62,676 bases of DNA from Streptomyces sp. HD (lineage in GTDB: Bacteria > Actinomycetota > Actinomycetes > Streptomycetales > Streptomycetaceae). The position numbers and the translations under genes were made by a program. The stretch lies in the NCBI RefSeq assembly GCF_028369295.1, contig NZ_JAQMYP010000060.1, positions 1 to 62,676 of the forward strand. The letters are read 5' to 3'. Each line of letters starts with the position of its first letter. Within the stretch, counting starts at the first letter, position 1. Positions 1 to 8,836 of this stretch are shown here, in pieces. The notes under the pieces are model-generated. The model was not told where the DNA came from and ran no database searches. It was given only the letters and a program-made list of their open reading frames with translations.

Positions 1-678
1 CCGCTTGCGGGAGGCGGCGACGAGCAGCGGGTGGCCGAGGTCGAGCAGGCGGTCGAGGTGGGCGAGGAGGACGAGGTCGTGCTCGGCGTCCTTGGAGAAG
101 CCGAGGCCGGGATCGACGACGATGCGGTCGGGGGCGATGCCGCCGGCCAGTACGGCCTCCACGCGCGCGTGGAGTTCGTCGACGACCTCGGCGACGACGT
201 CGTCGTACCCGCCCTTGACGTTTCCGCCCTGCAGGAAGCCGCGCCAGTGCATGACGACGAAGGGGGCGCCGGCGTCGGCGACGGCCGGGATCATCGCGGG
301 GTCGGCGAGGCCGCCGCTGACGTCGTTGACGAGGGCGGCGCCGGCGGCGAGGGCCTGCTCGGCGACGGAGGCGCGCATGGTGTCGACGGAGACCGTGACG
401 CCCTCGGAGGCCAGGCCGCGGACGACGGGGATGACGCGGCGCAGTTCCTCGTCCTCGTCGACCCGGGTGGCGCCGGGGCGGGTGGACTCGCCGCCGACGT
501 CGACCAGGTCGGCGCCCTCCTCGACGAGGGCGAGGCCGTGCTTGACGGCGGACGTGGTGTCGAACCAGCGGCCGCCGTCGGAGAACGAGTCGGGGGTCAC
601 GTTGACGACTCCCATGACCGCGCACCGGTCCCACCCCGGAAGGCCCGCGACGCGCCCGCGTCCGCTCTGCTTGCTCAT
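1..678 (-). CDS. folP: dihydropteroate synthase, 3' end cut off by the window edge
   Basis: Folate biosynthesis enzyme that joins 6-hydroxymethyl-dihydropterin diphosphate to p-aminobenzoate. The first 226 codons are present, reading from the ATG at 678 towards position 1; the C-terminus lies outside the window. The signature MGVVNVTPDSFSDGG is near the N-terminus, followed by GADLVDVGGESTRPGA (sulfonamide/pABA loop region), VSVDTM, ALVNDVSGG, and DPGLGFSK near the cut end. These are the TIM-barrel substrate loops of the DHPS family. In Streptomyces folP usually sits with folE, folB and folK, which would lie to the left of this window. The family call is secure. Confidence 0.95.
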   Translation of the reverse strand, partial: MSKQSGRGRVAGLPGWDRCAVMGVVNVTPDSFSDGGRWFDTTSAVKHGLALVEEGADLVDVGGESTRPGATRVDEDEELRRVIPVVRGLASEGVTVSVDTMRASVAEQALAAGAALVNDVSGGLADPAMIPAVADAGAPFVVMHWRGFLQGGNVKGGYDDVVAEVVDELHARVEAVLAGGIAPDRIVVDPGLGFSKDAEHDLVLLAHLDRLLDLGHPLLVAASRKR

Positions 679-855
679 ACGTTCAGCGTAGGCCCAAGCA
701 GGGGTCGTGACGTGCCGCGGCCCGGGCGGAAGCCTTGGGACGGGGGCGGGATCGGCTTCCGCTCGGGCCTGCTTCGGTTTGGTGCGGTTACGGCGCGCGG
801 AACTTTCGTTCCGCGACCTGCTCAGGCCGCGTGGACCCGCCGTTTCACGACCTCG

Positions 856-2718
856 TCAGGCCGCGCGCATCTCGTGTTCCGCCACCTGGTGGGCGCACGG
901 GCGCGGGGCGGTCCGGCGGCGGCGCAGGAAGCGGGGGAGGGGCAGGGCCAGGTTCACGAAGCCTTCGGCCTGCATGGCGGCGAAGCCGAGGCGGGGCAGG
1001 TCGCCGGAGGCGCGGTAGACCACGAAGCGGGGCTCCCAGCGGGGCTGGAACTTGGCGTTGAACTTGTACAGCGACTCGATCTGGAACCAGCGCGAGAGGA
1101 AGACCAGCAGACCCCGCCAGGCGCGCAGTACCGGGCCCGCGCCGATCTTCTCGCCGCGGGCCAGGGCCGAGCGGAACATGGCGAAGTTGAGGGACACGCG
1201 CTCGATGTCGAACTTCGGGGCGGCCTGGAGGGCGGCCACGATGAGGAGTTCGTTCATGCCGGGGTCGGCGGAGCGGTCGCGGCGCATCAGGTCCAGCGAG
1301 ACACCGTCGGTGCCCCAGGGCACGAAGTGGAGGATCGCCTTGAGGTCGCCGTACGGACCGGGCTCGTCGTCGGCCTTGTGGGCGGTGGCGATGAGGCAGT
1401 CGCCGTCGGACGGGTCGCCGACGCGCCCGAGGGCCATCGAGAAGCCGCGCTCGGTGTCGGTGCCGCGCCAGTCCTCGGCGGCCTGCCGGATGCGCTCCAG
1501 TTCGGTCTCGCCGAGGTCACGGACACGACGTACGCGGGTCTCGTAACCGGCGCGCTCGATGCGCTTGACCATCTGACGTACGTTGCGCATCGCGCGGCCG
1601 GCGAGCGAGAAATCCGGGACGTCCACCACCGCCTCGTCGCCCAGTTCGAGGGCGTCGAGCCCGGTCTCGCGGGTCCACACCTCGGCGCCGGTCTCGGAGC
1701 AGCCCATGACGGCCGGGGTCCAGGAGTGGGCCTTGGCCTCGTCCATGAAGCGCTCGATGGCGCCCGGCCAGGCCTCGACGTCGCCGATGGGGTCGCCGCT
1801 GGCGAGCATCACGCCGGAGACGACGCGGTAGGTCACCGCCGCCTTGCCGCTGGGCGAGAAGACGACGGCCTTGTCGCGGCGCAGCGCGAAGTGGCCGAGG
1901 GAGTCGCGGCGGCCGTGCTTGGCGAGCAGGGCGCGCAGGCGCTCCTCGTCGTCCTCGGTGAGGCGTGCGGCGGGGTGTTCGGGGCGGAAGGCCAGGTAGA
2001 TCGTGGTGACCGCGGTGATCCAGCCGAGGGCGCCCAGGGAGAAGGCGACCGTCCAGGAGGTGTTGCCCTGGTAGGCGACCGGCCCCTCGAAGCCGAACAG
2101 TCCGTAGATGACGTGCGCGATGCGGTCGGCCAGGCTCGGGTCGCCGATCAGCGTCTCCGGGTGGGCGCTGACGATGAGCAGCCCGAGGGCGAGCGAACCG
2201 GCACCCATGAGGACGAAGTTGGCCAGCGCGCGCCACCTGCTGCGCGGGTCGGGCAGGGCCGAGAATTGATCACGGTGGCGCAGCAGCGCCGTGAGCAGCA
2301 CGACCGAGATGAGCACGCCGATGAGGGAGTGGCGGTACATGAACTGCGCCACGGCCCCGGCCGGGAGCAGCACGACGGCGGCGCGCCAGGCCCGCCGCTT
2401 GCCGCGCTTGAGGCCGTGCGCGAGCAGCAGCAACAGCACGCCCGCGCTGAGCGACAGCGCGGCCGCGAACGGGCCGAACGAGCCGGGCAGCACCTCGGCG
2501 ATGGCGTGCATACGGCTGTGCCGGAAGCGCGGGAAGACGCCCGCGGCGATGTCCAGCAGGCCGACCAGGGCGCAGGCCCGACCGACGAGCCCGGGAACGG
2601 CTTCGGGGCGCGGGCCGCGCAGCAGGTGCCGAACGCGGCTCTGACCCACCCGGCTCGAAGCCTGGTTCGATTGTTGAGGAACCTTGCCCGACATTTCCAC
2701 ATCTGTCCTGACAGACAT
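856..2718 (-). CDS. DUF2156 / phosphatidylglycerol lysyltransferase-domain membrane protein
   Basis: 620 aa. The N-terminal ~230 residues carry about six hydrophobic segments (for example GVLLLLLAHGL, LIGVLISVVLLTALL, FVLMGAGSLALGLLIV). The C-terminal ~350 residues are a soluble DUF2156 domain with the typical stretches LASGDPIGD, WRGTDTERGFSMALGR and MNELLIVAA. This is the double-GNAT domain that, in MprF and LysX relatives, transfers an aminoacyl group from tRNA to membrane lipid. No lysyl-tRNA synthetase module is fused, unlike mycobacterial LysX. The start at 2718 has a weak GGGA upstream; an in-frame ATG at 2694 is an alternative. Family and membrane location are clear; the substrate is inferred only. 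Confidence 0.85.
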   Translation of the reverse strand: MSVRTDVEMSGKVPQQSNQASSRVGQSRVRHLLRGPRPEAVPGLVGRACALVGLLDIAAGVFPRFRHSRMHAIAEVLPGSFGPFAAALSLSAGVLLLLLAHGLKRGKRRAWRAAVVLLPAGAVAQFMYRHSLIGVLISVVLLTALLRHRDQFSALPDPRSRWRALANFVLMGAGSLALGLLIVSAHPETLIGDPSLADRIAHVIYGLFGFEGPVAYQGNTSWTVAFSLGALGWITAVTTIYLAFRPEHPAARLTEDDEERLRALLAKHGRRDSLGHFALRRDKAVVFSPSGKAAVTYRVVSGVMLASGDPIGDVEAWPGAIERFMDEAKAHSWTPAVMGCSETGAEVWTRETGLDALELGDEAVVDVPDFSLAGRAMRNVRQMVKRIERAGYETRVRRVRDLGETELERIRQAAEDWRGTDTERGFSMALGRVGDPSDGDCLIATAHKADDEPGPYGDLKAILHFVPWGTDGVSLDLMRRDRSADPGMNELLIVAALQAAPKFDIERVSLNFAMFRSALARGEKIGAGPVLRAWRGLLVFLSRWFQIESLYKFNAKFQPRWEPRFVVYRASGDLPRLGFAAMQAEGFVNLALPLPRFLRRRRTAPRPCAHQVAEHEMRAA

Positions 2719-2951
2719 CGCATCCCAATAGTTCTGCGAGAGACCTTGGATCCGGTGCCGATTCGGGCATCCGGCGACATTGCGCCCTCTAGGACGGTGT
2801 CTTGAGGGGAGAGGTTCACTCAGCTCCCCAAAACCGTTTCAAAGGCCAAGGAAAGTCCGGGGCAAGCCCTCGCGAAGGAGCGGGGGAGGCGAGGCGTGCG
2901 CAGGGGCCTGCGCTCGTGATTCGGGCGGAAAGTGCGGACAGGTAACCATCG

Positions 2952-4070
2952 ATGAGTCTCACGAGCGACAAGGTGCTGGCGCTGGCGGTTCTCGCCGCCG
3001 TAGGGCTGTTCGTCGGCACGGTGTGGCTGTGGCCACGGCTGGCGCGGCGTCGCTGGCGGGCCGTCGCCGGCCGGGTCGGGCTGCTGCTCTCCACGCAGTT
3101 GGCGCTCTTCATGGCGGTCGGGCTCGCCGCCAACCAGGCCTTCGGGTTCTACGCCAGCTGGGCCGACCTGTTCGGGCAGGAGAAGGACCAGGGTGTCGTC
3201 GTGGACCACACGGCGGCGAGCGGGCCGCTGCGGGTCGTCGACACCCGGCGGGTGCCGGGGGCGGGGGGTCTGCGGCCGCAGGTGGGCGGTCAGATCCAGA
3301 AGGTCGACATCGTGGGCCGTACGACGCACATCGCGACGCCCGCGTTCGTCTATCTGCCGCCCGAGTACTTTCAGCCGGAATACCGCACGCGTACGTTCCC
3401 GGCGGCGGTCGTCCTCACCGGGTATCCCGGTACGGCGAAGGCGCTGGTGGACAAGCTGGACTATCCGCGGACGGCCGCGCGGCTCGCCGGTGAGGGCCGT
3501 ATGCAGCCGATGATCCTGGTGATGATGCGGCCGACCGTGGCGCCGCCGCGGGACACCGAGTGCGTGGACATTCCGCGCGGGCCGCAGACCGAGTCGTTCT
3601 TCGCCAAGGACCTGCCCGAAGCCGTGAGCGGGCACTACCGGGTGGGCGGCGGAGCCCGCAGCTGGGGCATCATCGGTGACTCCACCGGCGGGTACTGCGC
3701 GTTGAAGCTCGCCATGCACCATCCCGGGGTGTACGCGGTGGGGGTCGGACTTTCCCCGTACTACAAGGCGCCGATCGACGCCACGACGGGCGATCTCTTC
3801 CAGGGCGACAAGGAACTGCGCAATCGCGCGAACCTGTGGTGGTACCTCAAGCACATGCCGGCGCCGGACACCTCACTGCTCGTCAGCAGCAGCAAAGTTG
3901 GAGAATCCAACTACAAGGACACGCTGAAGTTCATTGACCGTGTGAAGGCCACGAACCGGACGCGGATCTCCTCGATCATCCTCGAAAGCGGGGGACACAA
4001 CTTCAACACCTGGCGGCGGGAGATTCCGGGGACGCTGGAGTGGGTGAGCGGGCGGTTGAGCGGCAGGTGA
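2952..4070 (+). CDS. membrane-anchored alpha/beta-hydrolase esterase
   Basis: 372 aa. Two N-terminal hydrophobic segments (LALAVLAAVGLFVGTVWLW and VGLLLSTQLALFMAVGLA) are followed by an exported esterase domain. The nucleophile elbow reads GDSTGGYCALKL, a G-x-S-x-G motif in the form used by esterase D and mycolyltransferase (antigen 85) relatives. A final GGHNFNTW supplies the likely catalytic His. Nothing here identifies the substrate. The gene is divergent from the DUF2156 gene, with about 230 nt between the starts. The ATG at 2952 has only a weak AGG upstream. Confidence 0.85.
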   Translation: MSLTSDKVLALAVLAAVGLFVGTVWLWPRLARRRWRAVAGRVGLLLSTQLALFMAVGLAANQAFGFYASWADLFGQEKDQGVVVDHTAASGPLRVVDTRRVPGAGGLRPQVGGQIQKVDIVGRTTHIATPAFVYLPPEYFQPEYRTRTFPAAVVLTGYPGTAKALVDKLDYPRTAARLAGEGRMQPMILVMMRPTVAPPRDTECVDIPRGPQTESFFAKDLPEAVSGHYRVGGGARSWGIIGDSTGGYCALKLAMHHPGVYAVGVGLSPYYKAPIDATTGDLFQGDKELRNRANLWWYLKHMPAPDTSLLVSSSKVGESNYKDTLKFIDRVKATNRTRISSIILESGGHNFNTWRREIPGTLEWVSGRLSGR

Positions 4071-4262
4071 CGGGGCCTGCGGCGGCGCCTGTGCGGGGCG
4101 GGTGACGAGCAAGGCGGGTCTCGCCCGTAGTGCTTTTTGATCTTGGTTCCTGGTTAATTCGAGGCGGGATCTGATTCGTGATGCCGTGTGAACGACTCGC
4201 GATGGCTGTCTTTTTACGGGGCGGGGCAACAAGATTCGCCTACGCGCGGTAAGTTTCTGGCC

Positions 4263-5708
4263 ATGCCACGTGGACGTCACCGTCATTCCCCGCCCTTGCA
4301 CCGGCTGCTGCCCCCGTCGGCGATCGCAGGCGTCTCCGTCGTCTGTGCTTTCGCCCCCTGGGTGTTCTCCGAGGCAATGGTGTTGCGCGGCCTCGCCGCG
4401 GCCGCCGCGGCGACGGCGGTCGTCGGCGGGGTCGTCATGCGCCGCTGGGACATACAGGCCGGCAAGAAGGTTGCCGACCTCACGCGCGCGCGTGCGAGCG
4501 ACGAGTGGCGCTACGAGGAGCGGGTCGCCGAGCTGGAGACCGATCTTGAGGAGTCGCGCGAGCTGCGGGTGAAGCTGGAGCAGCGGCTGCGGGCCAAGCG
4601 GGCGGAGCTCGCGGGGCTGCGGAACGAGCATGCGGCGCTGTTGCGGCGGTACGCCACGGCGGAGACCGAGCGGGCGAGTGTGCTTGAGGAGCGGCGGGTT
4701 CTGGAGATAGAGGCGGCCGCGCCTGCGCGCGCGTTGCCGCCGGGGCCTGTTGACGGTGCGTCCGCGGGTGCCGCCGGCGCTGCCGCCGCGGCGGAGGGGG
4801 CTGTGGCTGCCCCTGCCGAGGCCGAGGGCGCGCAGGTCGAGGCTGCTGACGCCGAGGCTGCCGAGGAGACGGCGGCGGTTGCTGTTCCGGCGGTCTTCTC
4901 GCCCGAGGGGTCGCGACTGTTCCTGCGGGCCAAGGCGGCGTTGGCGCGGTTCGACGGGGACGAGGGCGTGGCGGAGAGCGAGTCGTCGGAGGGCGGCGAG
5001 TCCTCGGAGGGCGGCGAGCTCTCGACGGACGGTGAGTCCTCGGAGGGTGGCGAGCTCCCTGAGGGCGGCGAACTCTCGGAGGGCGGCGAGTCGCCGCAGG
5101 ACGAGTCCCCCAAGGGCGAGTCTCCGAACGACGATCCGCCGAAGAACGATCCCCCGAAGGGCGACCGGCCTTCCGGCGACCGGCCTTCCGGCAAGGAGTC
5201 CGGCAAGGAAGCCATGACGGACGCCGTGACGCACGGGGCGGGCGCCGTAGACGTGGAGGCGGAGGCCGCCGGTGGGGCCGGGATGGAACCCGCGCTGGAG
5301 GACGAAGCGCAGGGGAAGCCCGAGGCGGCCGACGGGCACGAGCACGCGGCCGCCCACACCAAGGCAGACACGGTCGCCAAGGCGCAGCCCGCGGGGCACT
5401 TCATCGAGCCGACCGCTGTGGCTGTCGTGCCGGGGACGCCTGCGCGGCGTCCGGCGGTCGAGGGGGGCTTCGACTTCTTCGGTACGAAGGCGGGGGCGGC
5501 GGGGCCGTACGCGTTGGAGTCCGTCCAGAACGAGGACCTCGCCGACGTCGTCGGTCAGGAGGCCCTCGCCCTTCACAAGGCCGAGTCCGAGGCGGAGTTC
5601 AAGCCGGCGGACGAGGAGTCCCGTGGGATCGGCCAGGTCATCGACCTGACCGCGCACGACGAGACGGAACAGATCGATGTGCAGGGGCTGCGGAGCGCGG
5701 TTTCCTGA
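4263..5708 (+). CDS. membrane protein with coiled coil and low-complexity acidic repeats
   Basis: 481 aa, not recognised as a named family. Two hydrophobic helices lie near the N-terminus (SAIAGVSVVCAFAPWVF and LRGLAAAAAATAVVGGVVM). Next comes a charged, probably coiled-coil stretch, roughly residues 75-150 (ELETDLEESRELRVKLEQRL). After an Ala/Glu-rich linker there is a repetitive Ser/Glu/Gly tract (SSEGGE-like units, about nt 4980-5100) and then a Pro/Asp/Lys tract. The C-terminus is an ordinary-composition region ending in TAHDETEQIDVQGLRSAVS. I chose the ATG at 4263 because the upstream in-frame codons do not look coding. No catalytic motif is seen; a structural or scaffolding role is only a guess. 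Confidence 0.75.
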   Translation: MPRGRHRHSPPLHRLLPPSAIAGVSVVCAFAPWVFSEAMVLRGLAAAAAATAVVGGVVMRRWDIQAGKKVADLTRARASDEWRYEERVAELETDLEESRELRVKLEQRLRAKRAELAGLRNEHAALLRRYATAETERASVLEERRVLEIEAAAPARALPPGPVDGASAGAAGAAAAAEGAVAAPAEAEGAQVEAADAEAAEETAAVAVPAVFSPEGSRLFLRAKAALARFDGDEGVAESESSEGGESSEGGELSTDGESSEGGELPEGGELSEGGESPQDESPKGESPNDDPPKNDPPKGDRPSGDRPSGKESGKEAMTDAVTHGAGAVDVEAEAAGGAGMEPALEDEAQGKPEAADGHEHAAAHTKADTVAKAQPAGHFIEPTAVAVVPGTPARRPAVEGGFDFFGTKAGAAGPYALESVQNEDLADVVGQEALALHKAESEAEFKPADEESRGIGQVIDLTAHDETEQIDVQGLRSAVS

Positions 5709-5743
5709 CGGCGGTCGGGCGCGGGTGCCTGCCGCACCCCGCC

Positions 5744-7081
5744 TCAGGCCATCCAGCGATCCGGCCGGGCATCCCTGCGCCCCGTGCGTGACCGCTCCGC
5801 CTGTGCGTGCAGCAGTTCCTGCGCCTCCGCGGTGTCCCGCAGGCGGGCCGTCACCGTCTCGTTCGCTCCCGTGTCCACGTGTACGTCGGCCACGCCCCAC
5901 AGCCGCTCCCAGGGGCCCTGAGTGAGCCGCACGCTCTGGACCTTCGCGTGGGGGACCAGCGCGAGGCTTCGGCCGAGCAGGCCGGTGTGGGCCGCGAAGA
6001 CCGCGTCCGTGACCGTCAGGCCGTAGCCGCGCCACCAGAGCGGTACGCACCGGGCCGCGCGGCGTGGAGGGCGGGTCAGGGATGTGCGCGGTGGGACAGT
6101 CACTCCGGGCAGTACGCGCGCTATGACCGACTCGGCCACCTCGCGTGGGGCCACCGGGAGCAGGACGGAGTTGGAGGAGCCCGCGACCTTCAGCTCCACG
6201 CGTACCCAGCCGCGTCGGCGCCAGAGGAGTGGTTCGACGAGCCGGATGGTCTGGACCCGGCCGGGCGGCACCGTCTCGTGGGCGCGGTCGAGGAGGCCGT
6301 GGTCGATGCGGAGTCCGTCGGGGGACTCGGCCAGCGTCCAGTCGTACTCGGTGACGAAACGTCCCACGCTGCTCGCCCCTGCCGCGCCGAAGAGCGGGAT
6401 CGCGGTCGCCAGGATCGTCCACGCGCTTTCCGTCACCAGCCAGAGGATGGCCGGTACGGCCACGGCGGCGGCCAGCGTTCCCCAGGTCGCGCCGGTGAGG
6501 GCAATGGAGGTGGCCAGGACGGTCGGGGGGACCCGGAGGAGTTCCTGGGACGGCGCCTCGCCCACCTCGTGGGCCGTCTCCGGGGCGAAACCGGCGGCTC
6601 GTGCGAGGAGTTCCGCGCGGAGTGTGCGTGCCTCCTCCGCGCCCAGGAAGGCCAGTTCGTCCTTCTTGTCGGTGCCTATGACGTCGAGTTTCAGCTTCGC
6701 CACGCCCGCCACGCGCGCGAGGAGCGGCTGGGTGACGTCGATGGCCTGGATGCGTTCCAGCCGGATGTGCGCGGTGCGCCGGAACAGCAGGCCGGTGCGG
6801 ATGCGCAGTTCGGTGTCGGTCACCGCGAAGTGGGTGAACCACCAGGTGAGGAAGCCGTACAGGGCGGCGGCGGGGATCAGTGCGGCCAGCGCGAGGAGGA
6901 GGGTGGTCGTGGTGAGTCGGGTGAGCTGGCGTTGGGCCTGGTCCGGGTCGTGTGCCGCCCAACCGATCAGGACCGCCACCGGTGCCCATGCTCGCCTCAG
7001 CGGTGTCACGGGATGCAGGCGGCGTTCGGTCAGGGGGCGCTCCTCGCGTACTACGGCGCCGTCGACGCCGGGCGTCGTCAC
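5744..7081 (-). CDS. PH-domain (bPH2/YdbT-type) membrane protein
   Basis: 445 aa. Paired hydrophobic segments (LLLALAALIPAAALYGFL; AVAVPAILWLVTESAWTILATAIPLF) alternate with copies of the bacterial PH-like domain. Three copies can be picked out by the recurring pattern around RTGLLFRRTAHIRLERIQAIDV, DHGLLDRAHETVPPGRVQTIRL and HTGLLGRSLALVPHAKVQSVRL. This matches the YdbT family, which normally works with a smaller YdbS partner, and that partner is the next gene upstream. The GTG start at 7081 overlaps the stop of the partner by 4 nt (GTGA), so the two are translationally coupled. YdbS/YdbT have been linked to resistance to bacteriocin-type peptides in Bacillus; that role is not shown here. 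Confidence 0.88.
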   Translation of the reverse strand: MTTPGVDGAVVREERPLTERRLHPVTPLRRAWAPVAVLIGWAAHDPDQAQRQLTRLTTTTLLLALAALIPAAALYGFLTWWFTHFAVTDTELRIRTGLLFRRTAHIRLERIQAIDVTQPLLARVAGVAKLKLDVIGTDKKDELAFLGAEEARTLRAELLARAAGFAPETAHEVGEAPSQELLRVPPTVLATSIALTGATWGTLAAAVAVPAILWLVTESAWTILATAIPLFGAAGASSVGRFVTEYDWTLAESPDGLRIDHGLLDRAHETVPPGRVQTIRLVEPLLWRRRGWVRVELKVAGSSNSVLLPVAPREVAESVIARVLPGVTVPPRTSLTRPPRRAARCVPLWWRGYGLTVTDAVFAAHTGLLGRSLALVPHAKVQSVRLTQGPWERLWGVADVHVDTGANETVTARLRDTAEAQELLHAQAERSRTGRRDARPDRWMA

Positions 7082-7596
7082 AGGCCCGCCGATCGTGCCT
7101 GGCCCAGCTCGGTGAGCCGGTCGCGCAGCCGTTCCGCCTCCGCCGGGTCCAGGCCGGGGATCGTGGCGTCGGTGGCTGCCGCCGCCGTGTGCAGCTGCAC
7201 GCTGGCCAGGCCGAAGTGGCGCTCCACGGGCCCCGAGGTCACTTCGACCAGCTGCATGCGGCCGTACGGCACGACCGTCTCCTCGCGCCACAGCACACCC
7301 CGGCTGATCAGCAGGTCGTCGGCGCGCTCGGCGTAGCGCCAGGACCGCCAGTTGCGGCCCAGCATCACCCAGCCCCATGCCATCAGCGCGAGGGGCAGCA
7401 CCGCGAAGGCCGCCCAGACCGGGCCGGCGAGCAGCCCCAGCAGCAGGCCCAGGCCGATCGCCAGCAGGCCCAGCCACACCACCAGCAGCAAGCGGCGCAT
7501 GCGGAGCAGGCCCGGCGGCAGCCCGGTCCACCCCGGGTCGGCCCCTGCCTGCTCGTCCCCCGCCGTGTCCGTGTTCACTTGGCTCCCCGTCTCCAT
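7078..7596 (-). CDS. small PH-domain (bPH2/YdbS-type) membrane protein
   Basis: 172 aa. Two adjacent transmembrane helices (LLLVVWLGLLAIGLGLLLGLL and WAAFAVLPLALMAWGWVML) are followed by a single bPH2 domain with the hallmark SRGVLWREETVVPYGRMQLVEV and FGLASVQLHTAAA. It is the first gene of a two-gene operon with the larger YdbT-type protein, and its TGA overlaps the GTG of that gene. The ATG at 7596 is chosen because it gives a typical short polar N-terminus. It is divergent from nuoD2, with only 31 nt between the two start codons, so the promoters must overlap. Confidence 0.88.
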   Translation of the reverse strand: METGSQVNTDTAGDEQAGADPGWTGLPPGLLRMRRLLLVVWLGLLAIGLGLLLGLLAGPVWAAFAVLPLALMAWGWVMLGRNWRSWRYAERADDLLISRGVLWREETVVPYGRMQLVEVTSGPVERHFGLASVQLHTAAAATDATIPGLDPAEAERLRDRLTELGQARSAGL

Positions 7597-7627
7597 GAGG
7601 CCAGCGTACGTAGGAGAGACTGTGTCC

Positions 7628-8779
7628 ATGACTCCCACGACGGAGACCATGGTCGGTATCGGCGGCGCCGCGGAGAGCACCGACATGGTGCTCAACATCG
7701 GGCCCCAGCACCCGTCCACGCACGGCGTGCTGCGCCTCAAGCTCGTACTGGACGGCGAGCGCATCATCAGCGCCGAGCCGGTGATCGGGTACATGCACCG
7801 CGGCGCGGAGAAGCTCTTCGAGGCCCGCGACTACCGCCAGATCATCATGCTCGCCAACCGCCACGACTGGCTGTCGGCCTTCTCCAACGAGCTGGGCGTC
7901 GTCCTCGCCGTCGAGCGCATGCTCGGCATGGAGGTGCCCGAGCGGGCCGTGTGGACGCGGACCCTGCTCGCCGAGCTGAACCGGGTGCTCAACCACCTGA
8001 TGTTCCTGGGCTCGTACCCGCTGGAGCTGGGCGGGATCACGCCGATCTTCTACGCCTTCACGGAGCGCGAGGAGCTCCAGCATGTGATGGAGGAGGTCTC
8101 CGGTGGGCGTATGCACTACATGTTCAACCGGGTCGGAGGCCTGAAGGAGGACCTGCCGGCCGGGTGGACCACGCGCGCGCGTGCCGCCGTCGCCGACGTG
8201 CGCTCCCGCATGGACCGGTTCGACGACCTGGTCCTCGGCAACGAGATCTTCCGGGGGCGTACGCGGGGCGTCGGCACGCTCCCGCCGGGCACCGTGCACG
8301 CGTACGGCGTCAGCGGGCCGATCGCGCGCGCCTCGGGCGTGGACTTCGATCTGCGGCGCGACGAGCCCTATCTCGCTTACGGCGAGCTGGGCGACGTGCT
8401 GAAGGTCGTGACCCGGGACGAGGGCGACTGCCTCGCCCGGTTCGAGTGTCTGCTGGAGCAGACCCACAATGCGCTCGACCTCGCCGACGCCTGCCTCGAC
8501 CGTCTCGCCGAGCTGTCGCCGGGGCCGATCAACCAGCGGCTTCCCAAGGTGCTGAAGGCCCCCGAGGGCCACACGTACGCGTGGACCGAGAATCCGCTCG
8601 GCATCAACGGCTACTACCTCGTCAGCAAGGGCGAGAAGACGCCGTACCGGCTGAAGCTGCGGTCGGCGTCCTACAACAACATCCAGGCGCTGGTCGAGCT
8701 GCTGCCGGGGACGCTGGTCGCGGACATGGTGGCGATTCTCGGGTCGATGTTCTTCGTGGTGGGGGACATCGACAAGTAG
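7628..8779 (+). CDS. nuoD2: orphan NADH-quinone oxidoreductase subunit D paralogue (NuoD2)
   Basis: 383 aa, full length for the 49-kDa/NuoD subunit, which forms the quinone chamber next to cluster N2 in complex I. Visible family motifs are GPQHPSTHGVLRL (His32 is the quinone His), MHRGAEKLFE (Arg58 corresponds to bovine NDUFS2 Arg85) and ELNRVLNHLMFLG. The C-terminus reads MFFVVGDIDK, where standard NuoD ends with a similar VVGDVDR-type tail. No other nuo gene is in the window, so this is an orphan copy. The quinone-binding Tyr (bovine Tyr108, Thermus Nqo4 Tyr87) is replaced by Trp81 in NRHDWLSAF. The start ATG at 7628 lies just after a GGAGAGA-like site. Confidence 0.92.
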   Translation: MTPTTETMVGIGGAAESTDMVLNIGPQHPSTHGVLRLKLVLDGERIISAEPVIGYMHRGAEKLFEARDYRQIIMLANRHDWLSAFSNELGVVLAVERMLGMEVPERAVWTRTLLAELNRVLNHLMFLGSYPLELGGITPIFYAFTEREELQHVMEEVSGGRMHYMFNRVGGLKEDLPAGWTTRARAAVADVRSRMDRFDDLVLGNEIFRGRTRGVGTLPPGTVHAYGVSGPIARASGVDFDLRRDEPYLAYGELGDVLKVVTRDEGDCLARFECLLEQTHNALDLADACLDRLAELSPGPINQRLPKVLKAPEGHTYAWTENPLGINGYYLVSKGEKTPYRLKLRSASYNNIQALVELLPGTLVADMVAILGSMFFVVGDIDK

Positions 8780-8836
8780 GTGGTTCGACAGGTGGGCGGC
8801 TCGACCAAGGAGACGGCGCGACAAGGAAGCGGCTCG

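Noticed and set aside
31..2805. 924-codon open frame on the plus strand
   Set aside because: It runs antisense through folP and the DUF2156 gene. Its translation is His/Gly/Glu/Asp-rich without any domain, the usual mirror of high-GC genes.
3873..6989. 1038-codon minus-strand open frame
   Set aside because: Antisense to the low-complexity membrane protein and out of frame with the PH-domain gene; Arg/Pro/Gly-rich with no recognisable domain.
5744..8824. Long minus-strand frame as one 1026-aa protein
   Set aside because: Only the part after 7081 matches a family (PH domains). The upstream part is antisense to nuoD2 and in the wrong frame for the small PH-domain gene, so the GTG at 7081 is the real start.
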